Source: Druceiella hillmani (lineage: Eukaryota > Arthropoda > Insecta > Lepidoptera > Hepialidae). Taken from it: 64,000 bases of DNA. Shown here in pieces: positions 45,421 to 56,780 of the stretch (position 1 is the stretch's first letter; each line of letters opens with the position of its first letter). The position numbers were made by a program, and so were the translations under genes. The DNA lies in assembly GCA_039881145.1 (NCBI GenBank), contig JAYKKI010000014.1, positions 1,531,001 through 1,595,000 on the forward strand, written 5' to 3'. The notes beneath the pieces are model-generated. The model was not told where the DNA came from and searched no databases. It saw nothing but the letters and a program-made list of their open reading frames with translations.

Positions 45421-48250
45421 ATTTTAAAGCATTAAAAACCAAATGTGGCGAAGGAAGCGAACTGTCATAAAAAATAGAGAGGTCGGCTAAATTGTTCAGC
45501 GCTGGTTACTGTACTCTTCTGACAGTACTATTCAAATTGTATCAGTACTGTTTTGTCCACTGCTCTACCTCACTGTCCTGCCACTGTATGAAATAGGCCT
45601 CAGTTATGATTTATTGGTTACTAGCTTTTGCCTATAGCCTCATTCGCGTGAGGTACTATTATGACTATAACGGCTGATTTATATATACATATCGTCAGTT
45701 AATTTAAGTCTGGTTAGCCAGTTGGGAGCAATATTACAACATTATGATGTATACATCATTTTGATCCTAGAATTTTATGACCTATGATATTGAAAACCTC
45801 CTTATTCTATTTATAAATGTTTTTAAAATAGACGCGCAACCAATAAGTAAGACAAAACACACAGAACAAAATAAAGTCATATCTCGATCTTTTCTCCGAA
45901 TTTGAAAATTTTTGAAATTTTGGGATAGGATACCATAGATTATGGAAATCACGTCAACCTACAACTGTCATTTCTATTATATGTCTAACAAGAAAATATT
46001 CCTCAGTTATTTTGTGAACTATACAGGTAGTTGATTCATTTGTAAAATAGGAATTTTCTCGGTATTCCTGTTGAAAATATAAAGCAAAAATAATTTATAA
46101 TTTTTTTTTTATTTGGGATTTTATTACTGAAAATTTGTTAATTTTTTATTAACAAATACATTTTTTTTTCAAATTTTTCTCAATCGTTATAACATTGATA
46201 CCTTTTTTTATTACAAACACAACCACAATAAAAAAGCCACAGCAGAAGTGAAATTTCTTACGTATTGCAAAAGATTCAAATTTTAATTTTTAATTATTTC
46301 AAAATAATATCGATACAATATTAAATAATAGACATTTATACAAATAATTTTCGAATTGTTCATCATCACACAATAAAAAATATTCATAAAAAAATGAAAA
46401 TACATAAATAGGTTAAGTATACCAAATAATTGTCCCCGTGAGAGAAATTATTTTTCCTACTAAATGCGTGTGGTACCAAGCACGTACATTCTTTCATTGG
46501 GACAACTACAAATACATAGATAAACATATTTAAAGAGAACGTAAGTGAGGGAGACGCAGCGTTACACGTTGCATGTTGCATTATACTCAACCTCGCTCAC
46601 TCATATGGGCAACAATACGAGGTTCCCAGCCACTGATTTGTTTCACCCCCGCGTTCGCAATGTTTCACTTTTGTCTCATTCATCTCCCCATCCCAAACAT
46701 CCATTATAAAAATTTACTTGAAAAATTCAACGACATACCAAAAATTTACATTTTAAATATGAGAAAAAAATGGAAATAGGACCTGTTATGTATGAATAGA
46801 GTACACGGATTTCGAAAAAATAATTTAGGAATAATAACATTATTCTTCATTATGAAAAGATAAGTTTTTACCTCAATTAAGCACTTACTATGAGAAAATA
46901 TTCGAAAATTTAAATTTGAAAATTTACAGTAACCTTATATCAACTTTAGTTACAACCCTGATGCAAAGAATTAACTTGCCAAAATTTTAGATTTCAAATT
47001 TTGTTATTGTTGACAGTATTGAGAATATGGCATGTTTCTTACGTAAGTGTTTTTGATGGGATCTTCCCTACAAATATGTTTAATGTTTTATTGTTTATGG
47101 TTTTTATGATTATCTATATATTCTCGCGACTTCGTACGCACAGATTACCGAAAAACTTATGCAACTGCTGCCACGCATTTCGCCAATATATTATATACCA
47201 GGATGAAATACTTCATCGCGCCATACAATATAAAAGAAGCACCATGTTTTGAAGCACATAGTTGCATTATATATTTGTGTAATTACTATACGATGAGGCA
47301 TTTCCTTGTTTTTTATTGTACTAATGCAAACAAATTTTTGTAAATAATAAATTCGAATATCTGCCTGTTGAGCACATCAATTGCAATAGGTAAAAATAAA
47401 ATGTTACTTCATATTTACCTCCACGTTATTCCAAAAAAATCATCTAAATTTATTAAGTAGTTTTTATTTGACTCGTGCACAAACACACAGACAAAAGTTC
47501 CGTAAACGATCTTTACGTGCTCTATTACTTATCCTTTATCTTTCGATTATTTTTTGCAAATATTTTCAAAGTGCAGACAAACAAAATTTACAGTTTTATT
47601 ATATGTAAAAACTATGTACGATTTTGACCTCGTTTACCTTACATTCATTTTTTTATCTTATACTAACCGTTTTATGCATACTTTCATTTCTCAATTTTAT
47701 ATTTAAATTCGTAGAAAGAAATTTATTTTCCACTTAATAGAAAAAAGTTTTCATAATAAAAGTAGAGAAATGGAGGCAAAATGGCATTTTTTTATCCAGT
47801 AATTACTTCTAGAATTCTATTACTATAGATCCACTTAGTCTTAATGTGTTTTGTTACCTCCTAATAAAAACTTTCATCAAATAAAAGTTTCATAAATATC
47901 TTAATCTATGTATATAATAAAACCGTCAAGGACATTAAATATATTATAGAAAAACAAGTTGAGAGGATTTTAATGAAGATATTGGAAGAAATTAGGTCAT
48001 TTTTTAAATTTTTTTCCTTTTATTTTTGCGATATGATGACGAACATTTAAAAAAAATGATGCTTATTCATTCTCACGTCTAATGATACTACTAAAAAAAT
48101 CATAAGTTCTTTTTTTAAGTTTAGAATAGAATCTTTTTTTTTAAGTTTAAAATTATTTTAAGTTTGGAATAGAAAATGAAATAAATTGTATCTATTGTGC
48201 GTTATAACGCTGCGGACTTGGCTAGTAATGAATATATAGCAGCTTATTGG
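45421..48250. other. AT-rich stretch without recognised genes
   Basis: Mostly featureless. A modestly GC-richer patch with C-rich runs lies at 46420-46690 and could be a weak island. Frames there (46384-46590 minus, 46573-46779 plus) have no motifs, and the plus-strand one overlaps the minus-strand one. Confidence 0.4.
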
Positions 48251-48263
48251 CAATAATGCAATT

Positions 48264-48554
48264 TTGAATATATTTGGCGTTAATTTTGTAGAAATTCATT
48301 GTTCACAATTAAATGAAAGTACGTGATGTATTATTTCTACTTTCTTTAATTTCTTTAACCACGACCTAGGTTTCGTTGTATTACAACATCTTCAGGTGGG
48401 ATATTAGCAAAGATGTCTTTGCTAATATCACACCAAAGGTATCTTTGCTAATATCCCCCCTGATGATGTTGTAATACAACGAAACCTAGGTCGTGGTTAA
48501 AGAAATTAAAGAAAATAGAAATAATACTACATCACGTAGTTTCATTTAATCGTG
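48264..48554 (-). mobile_element. Fold-back MITE-like element, copy 8 (tail on left)
   Basis: Tail TTGAATATATTTGGCGTTAA, then the arm CACAATTAAATGAAAGTACG, CACGACCTAGGTTTCGTTGT, a central hairpin around AGCAAAGATGTCTTTGCT, and the return arm ending TAGTTTCATTTAATCGTG. Flanks AATAATGCAATT (48252-48263) and AATAATGAAATT (48555-48566) agree at 11 of 12. The right flank also resembles the family's own tail (AATAATGAATTT), so this copy may carry an eroded tail on both sides. Confidence 0.82.
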
Positions 48555-48779
48555 AATAATGAAATTGTTTAAAATTACGAGAAAACGTTTTCTTGCAATA
48601 TTACATATCTCGTTTGCAATACAATCTTGTAAACAACATCTAAAACATCATCTCCGTTACATGTATTCAGTTCTGCAGTTTACCAAATGTTTGAAAAACT
48701 AAAATTATTCACAATTTTTGACATTTTTTATTCAGTTTAACACAGAGAATCACGAGTTAAAAGTATAGACACTCTTTGT

Positions 48780-49400
48780 CACAACCTGTTTATACGTTTA
48801 TGCTTTGACTGCTGGAATTGACCTTACGTGCATTCACCGACGCTGTAAATACGCGACGCGACTCTTTCAAACACCTCAATTGAAAAAGCATCACACCGCC
48901 GATCCTTCGCCCGCCCTTGAGCTCTAAAAGAACCGATGCGAAACCGAATCGCGTTTCAGGGCGCCCATTCATCTCACGTCCGAGCTGAGAAGGGTCCAGC
49001 TAAATCACGAATGCAGGGATTGCGACTGCAATCACGTTCTCTCTACGACCGCATCCGCCTTATAAAGAATTAATACATTTTAACACTCTCATAATAGGAT
49101 AAAATATCGTGTGAGTTCTCATTAACACCCTCACACTGCGATTATTACACGTTTTCTGATCCCGCTACAGCGCTCCGCCCGCCCCGGCGCAGCTCATAGC
49201 CGAGCTAATTATGTTTAAATATAGGTTCAAGGGCTCAGGGATATTACAATATTTGTTAAGACCTTAATCTGCCTCCATAAAACTTTAAGCGCCCATCTGC
49301 GCTTTGATATTGCCGTAATCTAGTTGGACATTAAGAAATGGTTACCCGTTAAACGGCTTCGGAATGATTAATATAATTTTGTGTAAGTTACTTTAGGGCA
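48780..49400. promoter_or_regulatory. Large GC-richer island, candidate conserved non-coding element
   Basis: Contains CACCGCCGATCCTTCGCCCG (about 48893) and CTCCGCCCGCCCCGGCGCAG (about 49172). An Abd-B/Cad-like CCATAAAACTTTAAG (about 49275) and several TTAAT sites also lie here. No coding sign. Enhancer function is inferred. Confidence 0.33.
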
Positions 49401-49701
49401 CTCTAAAAAAATGGTTAAGATGTAATTCGAGGGGTGCGAAAATGAAAGTAGCTAGGGGTAATAATGATATATAATAATTACGACATTTATATTTCAATAA
49501 CTCTGGATACTTTTACATGAGTAGTGAAAGATTGCCAGAAAATTGATTAAAGTTTTTTTAGTGGCGCGACCGGTTTAATGATAGTTACATTTCATTCCTG
49601 AATGGAAATTATGGTATCATTTTTCTACGTGAAAACTTCGTTATAATTAATAATTTATTTACCTACTCGTCAGGTTCATTTGTGGATGCTTTGGCATTTT
49701 T

Positions 49702-50060
49702 GGAGTTCCGTTCTTGTCCTTCAAAATGAGAAAAAAACGAAAAACTTTACAGGGTCACTTTGTTATTCATCTGTCCGCCTGTCTGTCTTTTTGTCAAAGT
49801 AGTATTTTTCATTCCCTTGGATTCGATTGATAACTAACTAAATAAACAGAACCGTTGAATTTATTTTTTTTTTCGTTTGAATTATATTTAAGAAATAAAC
49901 TCAAAAACTACTTGATCTATTTCAATATTTTGTTTACTGTTAGAAAGTTAAAATTTAGCTATAGAATACCATGTCATAAATAAATTATGCGCACGAAGTT
50001 GCATGGAATGCTGGTTAAAATAAAAATCAGCCACGATAAGACTTTTTTAGGAACAAAAAA
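49702..50060 (+). repeat. Lepidopteran GTTCCGTA-type repeat
   Basis: GGAGTTCCGTTCTTGTCCTT, GAAAAACTTTACAGGGTCAC, then CATCTGTCCGCCTGTCTGTC reproduces the family's 5' segment. The 3' part fades into AT-rich DNA. Confidence 0.6.
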
Positions 50061-50141
50061 TATTTAAGTGAATAGGTAAAAAAATTCATGACAAACTCTA
50101 GTAATTTTTAAAATTTGTAATTTAAAATTGTTTTTATTTTG

Positions 50142-50361
50142 CGTAACTACTTTTCTATGACTGCTAAAGGCTTCCCCATTTCTTGGACACTATACGATCA
50201 TAGTGCAATTTCAGTTATGCTAAGCTATAGTCGATTATAGAATTACTATTACGTAACTAGTTTTCTACGCCTCATTAAGGCTCCCTATTTCTTGCACACT
50301 AGATGTCCATAGTGCGATTTTAGTTTTGCTGAGCTACAGTCGATTATCGAGTTACCAATAA
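50142..50361 (+). repeat. 110-bp tandem duplication
   Basis: CGTAACTACTTTTCTATGAC at 50142 and CGTAACTAGTTTTCTACGCC at 50252. Both continue through CCATTTCTTG/CCTATTTCTTG, CATAGTGC-ATTT and AG-CTA-AGTCGATTAT. Divergence is moderate. Confidence 0.88.
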
Positions 50362-50458
50362 ATTGTTTTTAAACTAGCAAAATGATTGTAGTTATTTCAA
50401 AATTACCTTTATCAAAATTAACTTTTTAAAACGTTGACAGAAAATTACAGACTATCAA

Positions 50459-50815
50459 TACTACTATTTTAGAAATCATAGTCCACAATACTGTACTAAT
50501 TTGGCAATCAAAATCCTTCAATATTTTACTAATTTTAAAATTAGAGTCCATGAAAACTGTATTAATTTGGAAATCACAGTCCTTCAATACTGTACTAATT
50601 TGGAAATCAAAATCCTTCAATATTGTACTAATTTGAAAATCACAGTCTTTCAAAATTCTACTAATTTGAAAATCACAGTCCATCAATAGTCTATTAATTT
50701 GATAATCACAGCCTCTTAACACTTCTAATGTGAAAATCACAGTCCATTTATACTGTACTAATTTGGAAATCACAGGTAATCAATACTGTACTAAATTTAA
50801 AATCTCAGTTCTTCA
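50459..50815. repeat. 33-bp minisatellite, about 10 units
   Basis: Consensus TACTGTACTAATTTGGAAAT followed by CACAGTCCTTCAA, repeated about ten times with substitutions. Because the unit is a multiple of three, it leaves open frames on both strands: 115 codons minus, 50426-50773, with a repeating DCDFQISTVLK motif, and 62 codons plus. The peptide regularity comes from the DNA repeat and is not good evidence for a protein. Confidence 0.9.
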
Positions 50816-50819
50816 ATAC

Positions 50820-53015
50820 TTTTGTTATTAGTTTCACACATGTCGAGCTTAATCTTCCTAATGTTATAAACAATAAAGTTTAGTTAATGTGCAATAATGA
50901 CTTATGTGGAAGAGCGTAATCTCTCGGTGGCATTTTGAAGTTACATTTTCAGAACGTTATTCAAAATGAAAATAAAAGATTGTTTTTTATTATCCATCTT
51001 CAATCAAAACAAACTTTTGTAACTAAATCAATATAATGTTTGACAGGATCAAATATTATTTTTATTTCTCGGCAAAAAATTCTACACAAAAATTAGAATA
51101 TACATTAATTAATTGTAATAGGCTATATGTTCAAAAGTTTTTTGTTTGCTGTATTCGACTAAGAATAGAATAAGTAAATAAACCCTTAAAAATATTCTTA
51201 CTAAATTAATTTCAAATAAAATTTATATTAAATTATATTAATATATATAAAACCAATTAAAATAAAATGTGTTTACGGTTTCTTTTGTCAGGTAAAGTTG
51301 AGATGTTTAACCAGTCTGTTATAAAACCAGATGCATTGCACTATGATATAACTTACCTGCTATAATAAATTGGTGTAAAATATATATTATGGATCTAAGC
51401 TATTTTAATCTTTAGCGATTTTCAAAGCTCCTCTAACTATTTTCAGGCGGTGATGCGCTGAGCTAAATTACGTTTCTCTTAGGCACTAGATTACATTTTC
51501 ATCACTGCGACATTAGTTAAATTGTTTAATTAATTTGAGGAGACTACTTTTGAATTAAATTAACGTCGCAAAGATAGAAAACAGTTTATACTGTGGAATA
51601 GTAATCAAGTAAAAATATTTCTGACTGAGAGTACTTTTGAGAATTTTGTAGGTAACTCCGTAATGATTCTCTATTGTATGAGAAACATATATATTACATT
51701 AATGCATAAAACACTCATAACATTAGAATGGATATGGCAAGAAAGACATAACGAAATAATAAAAAGAAATAGAACTAATGAGAAGTGAACATTTTGAAAT
51801 ACTCTCAGAAATATTTATTTTGGCATCAAAATTATTGTGCAGAGTTTATGGAAAATTGGTGTTTTGTAATTTTGGCAGAACATTATTTTCGGAAGAAAAT
51901 ATGTAAAAGTGGTTCCGTTATTTTAATTTTGAATTTATATGTTATCGAGGGCGTGTCTACATGTCTACGTGTCTACAGTATTTTTTCATAGGTAATAAAC
52001 ATGTTTGGTAAAGGCGGATTTTAGTTTTAATAATAAAAATATTTAGAAGATATTTGCTGACCAATATCGTTTATTTGAGGCAACTTGTTGCAATTCTGAT
52101 ATATTAATAAAGTCATATTTTTAACTGCTAGCATCAGAGAGTAGGTAGAGATCATTTTTAACGGTACAAAACTTGGAGATAATAATTTGATGATACGTAG
52201 AGCAATAGCGTTTTTTTTTGGAATTAAAAAAAACAGCAAAAAGAGTAAAACAAATAAAATACGATTCGTTGTCACAATAAAAAATACAAAAACATTTCCA
52301 CCATCGTGCATATATATTATTTTTGAATATATTAAGAATGAGAAAAATAAGGATAATCAAAATATAACGAGTACAAAAATAGCTTTTTAAACGTGTAGCC
52401 ATAAAAGTGACAAAAAAAGTAATTTTTTGTCAAAATCAGCAATATTTACATTGAAATGCGGACTCGGATTTATGTGATATACAGGTATAAGAATGCGACA
52501 GAAAAAAGGGAACGTAATTGAATATAAAGGGGTTATGTGACGAGTGAATAGGGCATCAGGTTTTAAAAAAATATATATTTATGTTTTTATAAATTATTAA
52601 ACCGTTTTCATACAAAACGCTACATTATAGTTAGGTTTTTTATAATTTTTTTTAAATTCTATAGATATTTTACAAGAAATTAAAAAATTAAATTAAACGC
52701 TTTTATTATATAATCGATGATGTACTAAAAGCTTGAAAATTTTTATGGATCAGTAATCTATGGGTTTGATCAGAATAAAATGAAATGGTGGGACGACTAT
52801 TGCGGGGAAAATATTTATATAAAGCTACTTTATATTACTTGCGTGTTACATGTTATATCACACGATTGGACTAAAATATTGAGAAGCCTTGATATGATTT
52901 CCAAGCTTTAAAAAATAAAGTAATAGAATCATTTAATTTTTTTTAAATTAAGGGATTGTTATTTTATTTATATCTTTTTATTGTATTTTCCTTCTTATTT
53001 ATCTCATTGTCAGAG
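50820..53015. other. AT-rich stretch without recognised genes
   Basis: Overlapping low-complexity frames occur on both strands around 52027-52402. Nothing is recognised. Confidence 0.4.
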
Positions 53016-53019
53016 AAGA

Positions 53020-53960
53020 TTGAAAAGTTTGCCTCCTGGAAATAAAAATCAATGCAGAAGTTTACCAATTTATTTTGACCTCTGAAATTTACATTATATC
53101 TCTTCACTTAGCTCAATGCATTTCTTTAAAAAATATTTTCTCCATAGTGTGTTTTCACCATTTTCAAAAAATGTTTTCTCACTTTCTTCAAAAAACTTGC
53201 TGCAACTTTGGTTTATTCATTTGATGTAAAATATCTGTCTACTTAAATATTTTTTTTACATTGAGAAAAAGAAGAAAGTGATGTCAAATCAGATGAATAA
53301 GGAGGGTGCTGCTGTTATTCGAATCCACAATTATGGATTACACTTATAGTTGCTAGGGATGTCTGAGCGCGTGCTCCAGTTTGATGAAATAAAATTTATT
53401 TTTGTCATTAATATTTTTTCTTTATTTTATCGCGAAATCCCAAAGACCAGAGGGCCCAAAAACTGATACCATTAATTTGTTTGTCAACAAAATTAGTTCG
53501 GTTTCCTTTGGGGCTAGTAACCGCGGTGTTTCCAATTTGTTTACTGCTGTTTTCACTTTGGAGTATAGTGGTGGATTATTTTTTATCAATAACCCTAAAT
53601 CTACCTAAAATTTCTTGCGATTCAGCTCCAGACAACTTTAAATACTCACGTGAAAGGGCGAGTCAGTAAGCTCAGTACCCATGTGGAAGTCGCTTTAGAA
53701 AATCGCAGTTAATTGTGAATAATGTTTTGAGTTAACTCGTTAGAGATGCCTGTAATCTCAAATATTTCTACTATTTTCAAGCTGGGATCTTACATGATCA
53801 AACAGCATTTTTTCCAACGTTTTCTTCATCCAACGGTCATGCTCAATTTTCTAAACGTTACGTTTAAACTCAACTGACCACTTTTTTATTAATTAACTCA
53901 AATGTCATCATAACAATTTTATCGATCTGCTCATATGTTAACCCTTTCCTGAACAAGTTC
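53020..53960 (-). pseudogene. Decayed mariner-family transposase
   Basis: Reading the minus strand in pieces gives the expected mariner order. First comes a DNA-binding-domain end like IIHNxLRFSKATSTWVLSLL (about 53770-53690). Next is KLMVSVFGPSGLWDF (about 53470-53425), matching the K-V-M-V-S-V-W-W segment. HQTGARAQTSLAT (53386-53350) matches H-D-N-A-R-P-H-T-S, and QHPPYSSDL (53312-53287) matches HPPYSPDL. A C-terminal FFENGENTLWRKYF...KCIEL follows (about 53175-53110). Frames are broken by stops and shifts, and the second catalytic Asp (HD motif) is replaced. The copy is inactive, and its terminal repeats were not identified. Confidence 0.7.
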
Positions 53961-54174
53961 TTAATAACTGTGCGATATTAAATTTTAACAATATTAAAAA
54001 AATCCGTTACTCGTCACCAATTAAATCGATATAAACTCGGCACCAAAAGCAAACACAACTATTAAAATTTGCGGAGTAACATATGAAGAATTTATGAATG
54101 TAGGATATAGATGAGGCCGCGAAGTTTTCAATCCACTCGCGCACATTTATTTAGTGACTGGACTCATCCAACAT

Positions 54175-54506
54175 CGACAAGTTTCGTGATTTAGGTAGAC
54201 CGTCCATTTGCAACATCGGGCTGAGGAATTGGAATTCGGAGTTTGATGACAAAATATCGGTTTTAGACTCATAATACTAATTTAACAACAGCGGACCGTC
54301 AAGTGTCACGATTTAGGCAAGTTGTACCTCCGCAGCGGCAGAACTAAAGGGTTGGAAACTGAAGTTCAATGCCAGAATATCTGCATGGGGCCCAAAATAC
54401 TCATTTCAAAATAACAGATCTTCGAGCCTCACGGTTTAGACAGGCAGTATCTCTGCAGCATCAGAACAGAGGAGTTGGAATACCGGGTTAAATGACAGAA
54501 ATCTCC
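54175..54506 (+). repeat. ~122-bp tandem repeat, about 2.8 diverged units
   Basis: CGTGATTTAGGTAGACCGTC (54186), CACGATTTAGGCAAGTTGTA (54308) and CACGGTTTAGACAGGCAGTA (54431) head successive units. Each continues with a GCA-C-gcag-AACTNAGGAGTTGGAA-like block and a TGACAGAATATC-like block. Units are considerably diverged. It is GC-richer than the surroundings and no frame is shared. Confidence 0.8.
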
Positions 54507-54880
54507 TTGACATTCACGTGTCAAAGATTAGTCATGAAATACCTGTAGCATTAGTACTTAAGAATAAGAGATTTAAATTATGATAATATTGTATTATCAC
54601 GCGTATTCAATATATATATATTAAGTTTCATCAGAATCGGTAGATTTGAATCAGTAAAAAAAATTGTGCGTGTCAGCTCCGAAGCACGAGTGGACTTTAC
54701 TTCTTAAGTACGATTTTCTTGGAATGTATAAAATAGGTAACATTGTATGTAAATGTAAATATCAATACTATTAAATGTAAATGGAAAATTCTTTAATAAA
54801 AGAATGCTGTTAATATAATTATTTTCACACGTAATGTCATTTAATGATTACATTTTGATATAAGCGAACGATAGTAAATT

Positions 54881-54978
54881 ATGTGTGTCACACTACGTCA
54901 TTGCGATCACGCCATAAGAAAATTCTAATATGTGTGTCTCACTCCGTCATTGCGATTACGCCATGAGAACATTTTGAT
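54881..54978 (+). repeat. 49-bp tandem duplication
   Basis: ATGTGTGTCACACTACGTCA at 54881 and ATGTGTGTCTCACTCCGTCA at 54930, each followed by TTGCGATNACGCCAT. Confidence 0.88.
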
Positions 54979-54984
54979 ATCTCA

Positions 54985-55785
54985 TTCTAAAGATTCGGTG
55001 AAATGTTCCGCAAAGAGGCCACCTAACGTTTCCACCTTGTTTTAACTCTCTGAACTTTGTTTGCTCTGAACTTCTAAATATATGAAAATGGATTCTTAGG
55101 GAGTAAAACTCCAATAAATTACGGAATTAAATTACGGAACGTGAAACTAAATTAAACCATTTAAAATGACAGTAGTACAATAAAAAATTATTAATCTATC
55201 TCCACATCACACCGATAGGATCTTGCGCTGTGTTTTTAGGCATCGAAGCATGAGTCTGTGAAGTCTCTAATATTCGCGCGTAAGGTACTCGTAACCTTCG
55301 AGTGTATAGCAATATGTTAACGATAGTAAATAATGGTGTGTATCTAACTTGATAAAAAATGCCAACATAAAAAAAAAGGAAAAATACTTCAGGTAGTGCA
55401 ATGTTAGTAATTTTTGCTCAATACAGATCTCCCCTTCTATTTATACATTTTTTTCAATATTTTTCTAGAAAAAATTCCTTTAAAAATAATATTTTGGGAC
55501 TCGCATTTAAATTTTATTTTACACTTAACATGACCGTACGTACATTAATAAACAAAATACAAATTTTGGTGTGCGGCAGTAGATAATAATAATTGCCAAA
55601 TTCGACAATTATTGGGCTTCATCATGATGACTCTCAGTGATTAATAAAATTAGTAAATTATCCAGTACATGAGTCTGAAACAACCAAAGGGAAAATAAAT
55701 ACGCTAAACACGATGGTACATTTGTATCAATGCTATCAGTAGTCAATCTCGGTATGGTGTCAAGGCGTGTAGTCATATCTTATGT
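54985..55785. other. AT-rich stretch without recognised features
   Basis: Nothing supported on either strand. Confidence 0.4.
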
Positions 55786-55789
55786 TTTA

Positions 55790-56365
55790 CCACAGCGACG
55801 TACTAAACAAATACTCAGTAAACCCATTGCACTCTGCCCCGACTAACGGTCCCGATTCGGAATAAACAAAAGTGCCGCGATTCGAGCGCGCGTATCGCGT
55901 ATCGCCGCCCGACATCGCTTTTCCGCAGCGGGCCGTCATAATATTTATACACACGATGTGACGGTATAATATTTACTGCCGGTTTCCAAGGGAGAGCGCG
56001 GACGCCTCAGACATGCGAACTAATAAAAATATCTCTCCCCCGATCACACTCGCGGCGCTCCTAACCTGTTGCTAATACGGCCGCGGCGGCGTGACTTGCG
56101 ATAGCGCTGTGATTTATTACGAGCCGAGTTCGTTTTTCAGCGGCGCGCCGACGTCGAGCCGCTATCGCGGCCCGATACTCGCGTCGCTATTAATTCGTCA
56201 GATATTGAGCGATATGAAGATGAGCAGAGACCGCGTCAAAACGGCGACTCTTTGTGCGAAGGGGATGGCGGGGCTTATGACTGTGAATCTTGACAGGCAT
56301 CTTGTTGTCGATTCATCACTCAACTGCGCCCCGCAGACGAGGGATATATTTAAATTACTCAGATA
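55790..56365. promoter_or_regulatory. Strongly GC-rich island, candidate conserved non-coding element or promoter
   Basis: Among the most CG-dense stretches, with GCGCGCGTATCGCGTATCGC (55887), ACGGCCGCGGCGGCGTGACT (56077) and CAGCGGCGCGCCGACGTCGA (56138). A 97-codon plus-strand frame (56091-56384) starts within it but has no family features. The CpG density would suit a promoter, yet no convincing exon follows. Confidence 0.35.
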
Positions 56366-56675
56366 CATATGTATGTATATGTGAGAATATCTATACTTCT
56401 TTTCTTTCTCCAGACAATAAACATCGTATTCGATTTTAGCGAAATACATATTAAGGGATTTCTATCGGTCTTACGAATGAAAGAAGGCAATTATTATTAC
56501 ACATTACAATAAAATGTCGTGTTTTCGATTTGTTGTACACCAAATATATTAATTGTTACATTGCGCATTAGAACGAAAGTAACCCCACTCAAAAGTCGAA
56601 AGATTTTGAGGCTTTTAAAATATTTAATATCAAGCATATTCTAGGTTATCGTAAAACAGGTTGCATTACACAGAA

Positions 56676-56780
56676 TGAGGTTCCTTACTAGATCATTTCA
56701 TTACATGAACTTAGTTTCCCATTTTTTAAGTAAATTGGAAACTAAGTTCATGTAATGAAATGATCTAGTAAGGAACCTCA
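56676..56780. repeat. Perfect 44-bp inverted repeat, 17-nt loop
   Basis: The arms at 56676-56719 and 56737-56780 are exact reverse complements (beginning TGAGGTTCCTTACTAGATCA). The central 17 nt are unpaired and pairing stops abruptly at both ends. The transcript of either strand would form a fully matched hairpin, unlike bulged animal pre-miRNAs and closer to hairpin-RNA or fold-back DNA. Absence of any mismatch implies a recent origin. No transposon target duplication was found. Confidence 0.95.

Noticed and set aside
52027..52402. Overlapping 94-, 93- and 67-codon frames
   Set aside because: They lie in three frames over the same AT-rich stretch and have hydrophobic low-complexity composition and no motif. 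This is chance openness.
53402..53669. Plus-strand frames of 68 and 62 codons
   Set aside because: They are antisense to the mariner transposase remnant.
53704..53730. TTAATTGTGAATAATG resembling the fold-back arm/tail junction
   Set aside because: Only about 16 bases match, with no arm or tail on either side. It lies inside the mariner remnant and is most likely chance.
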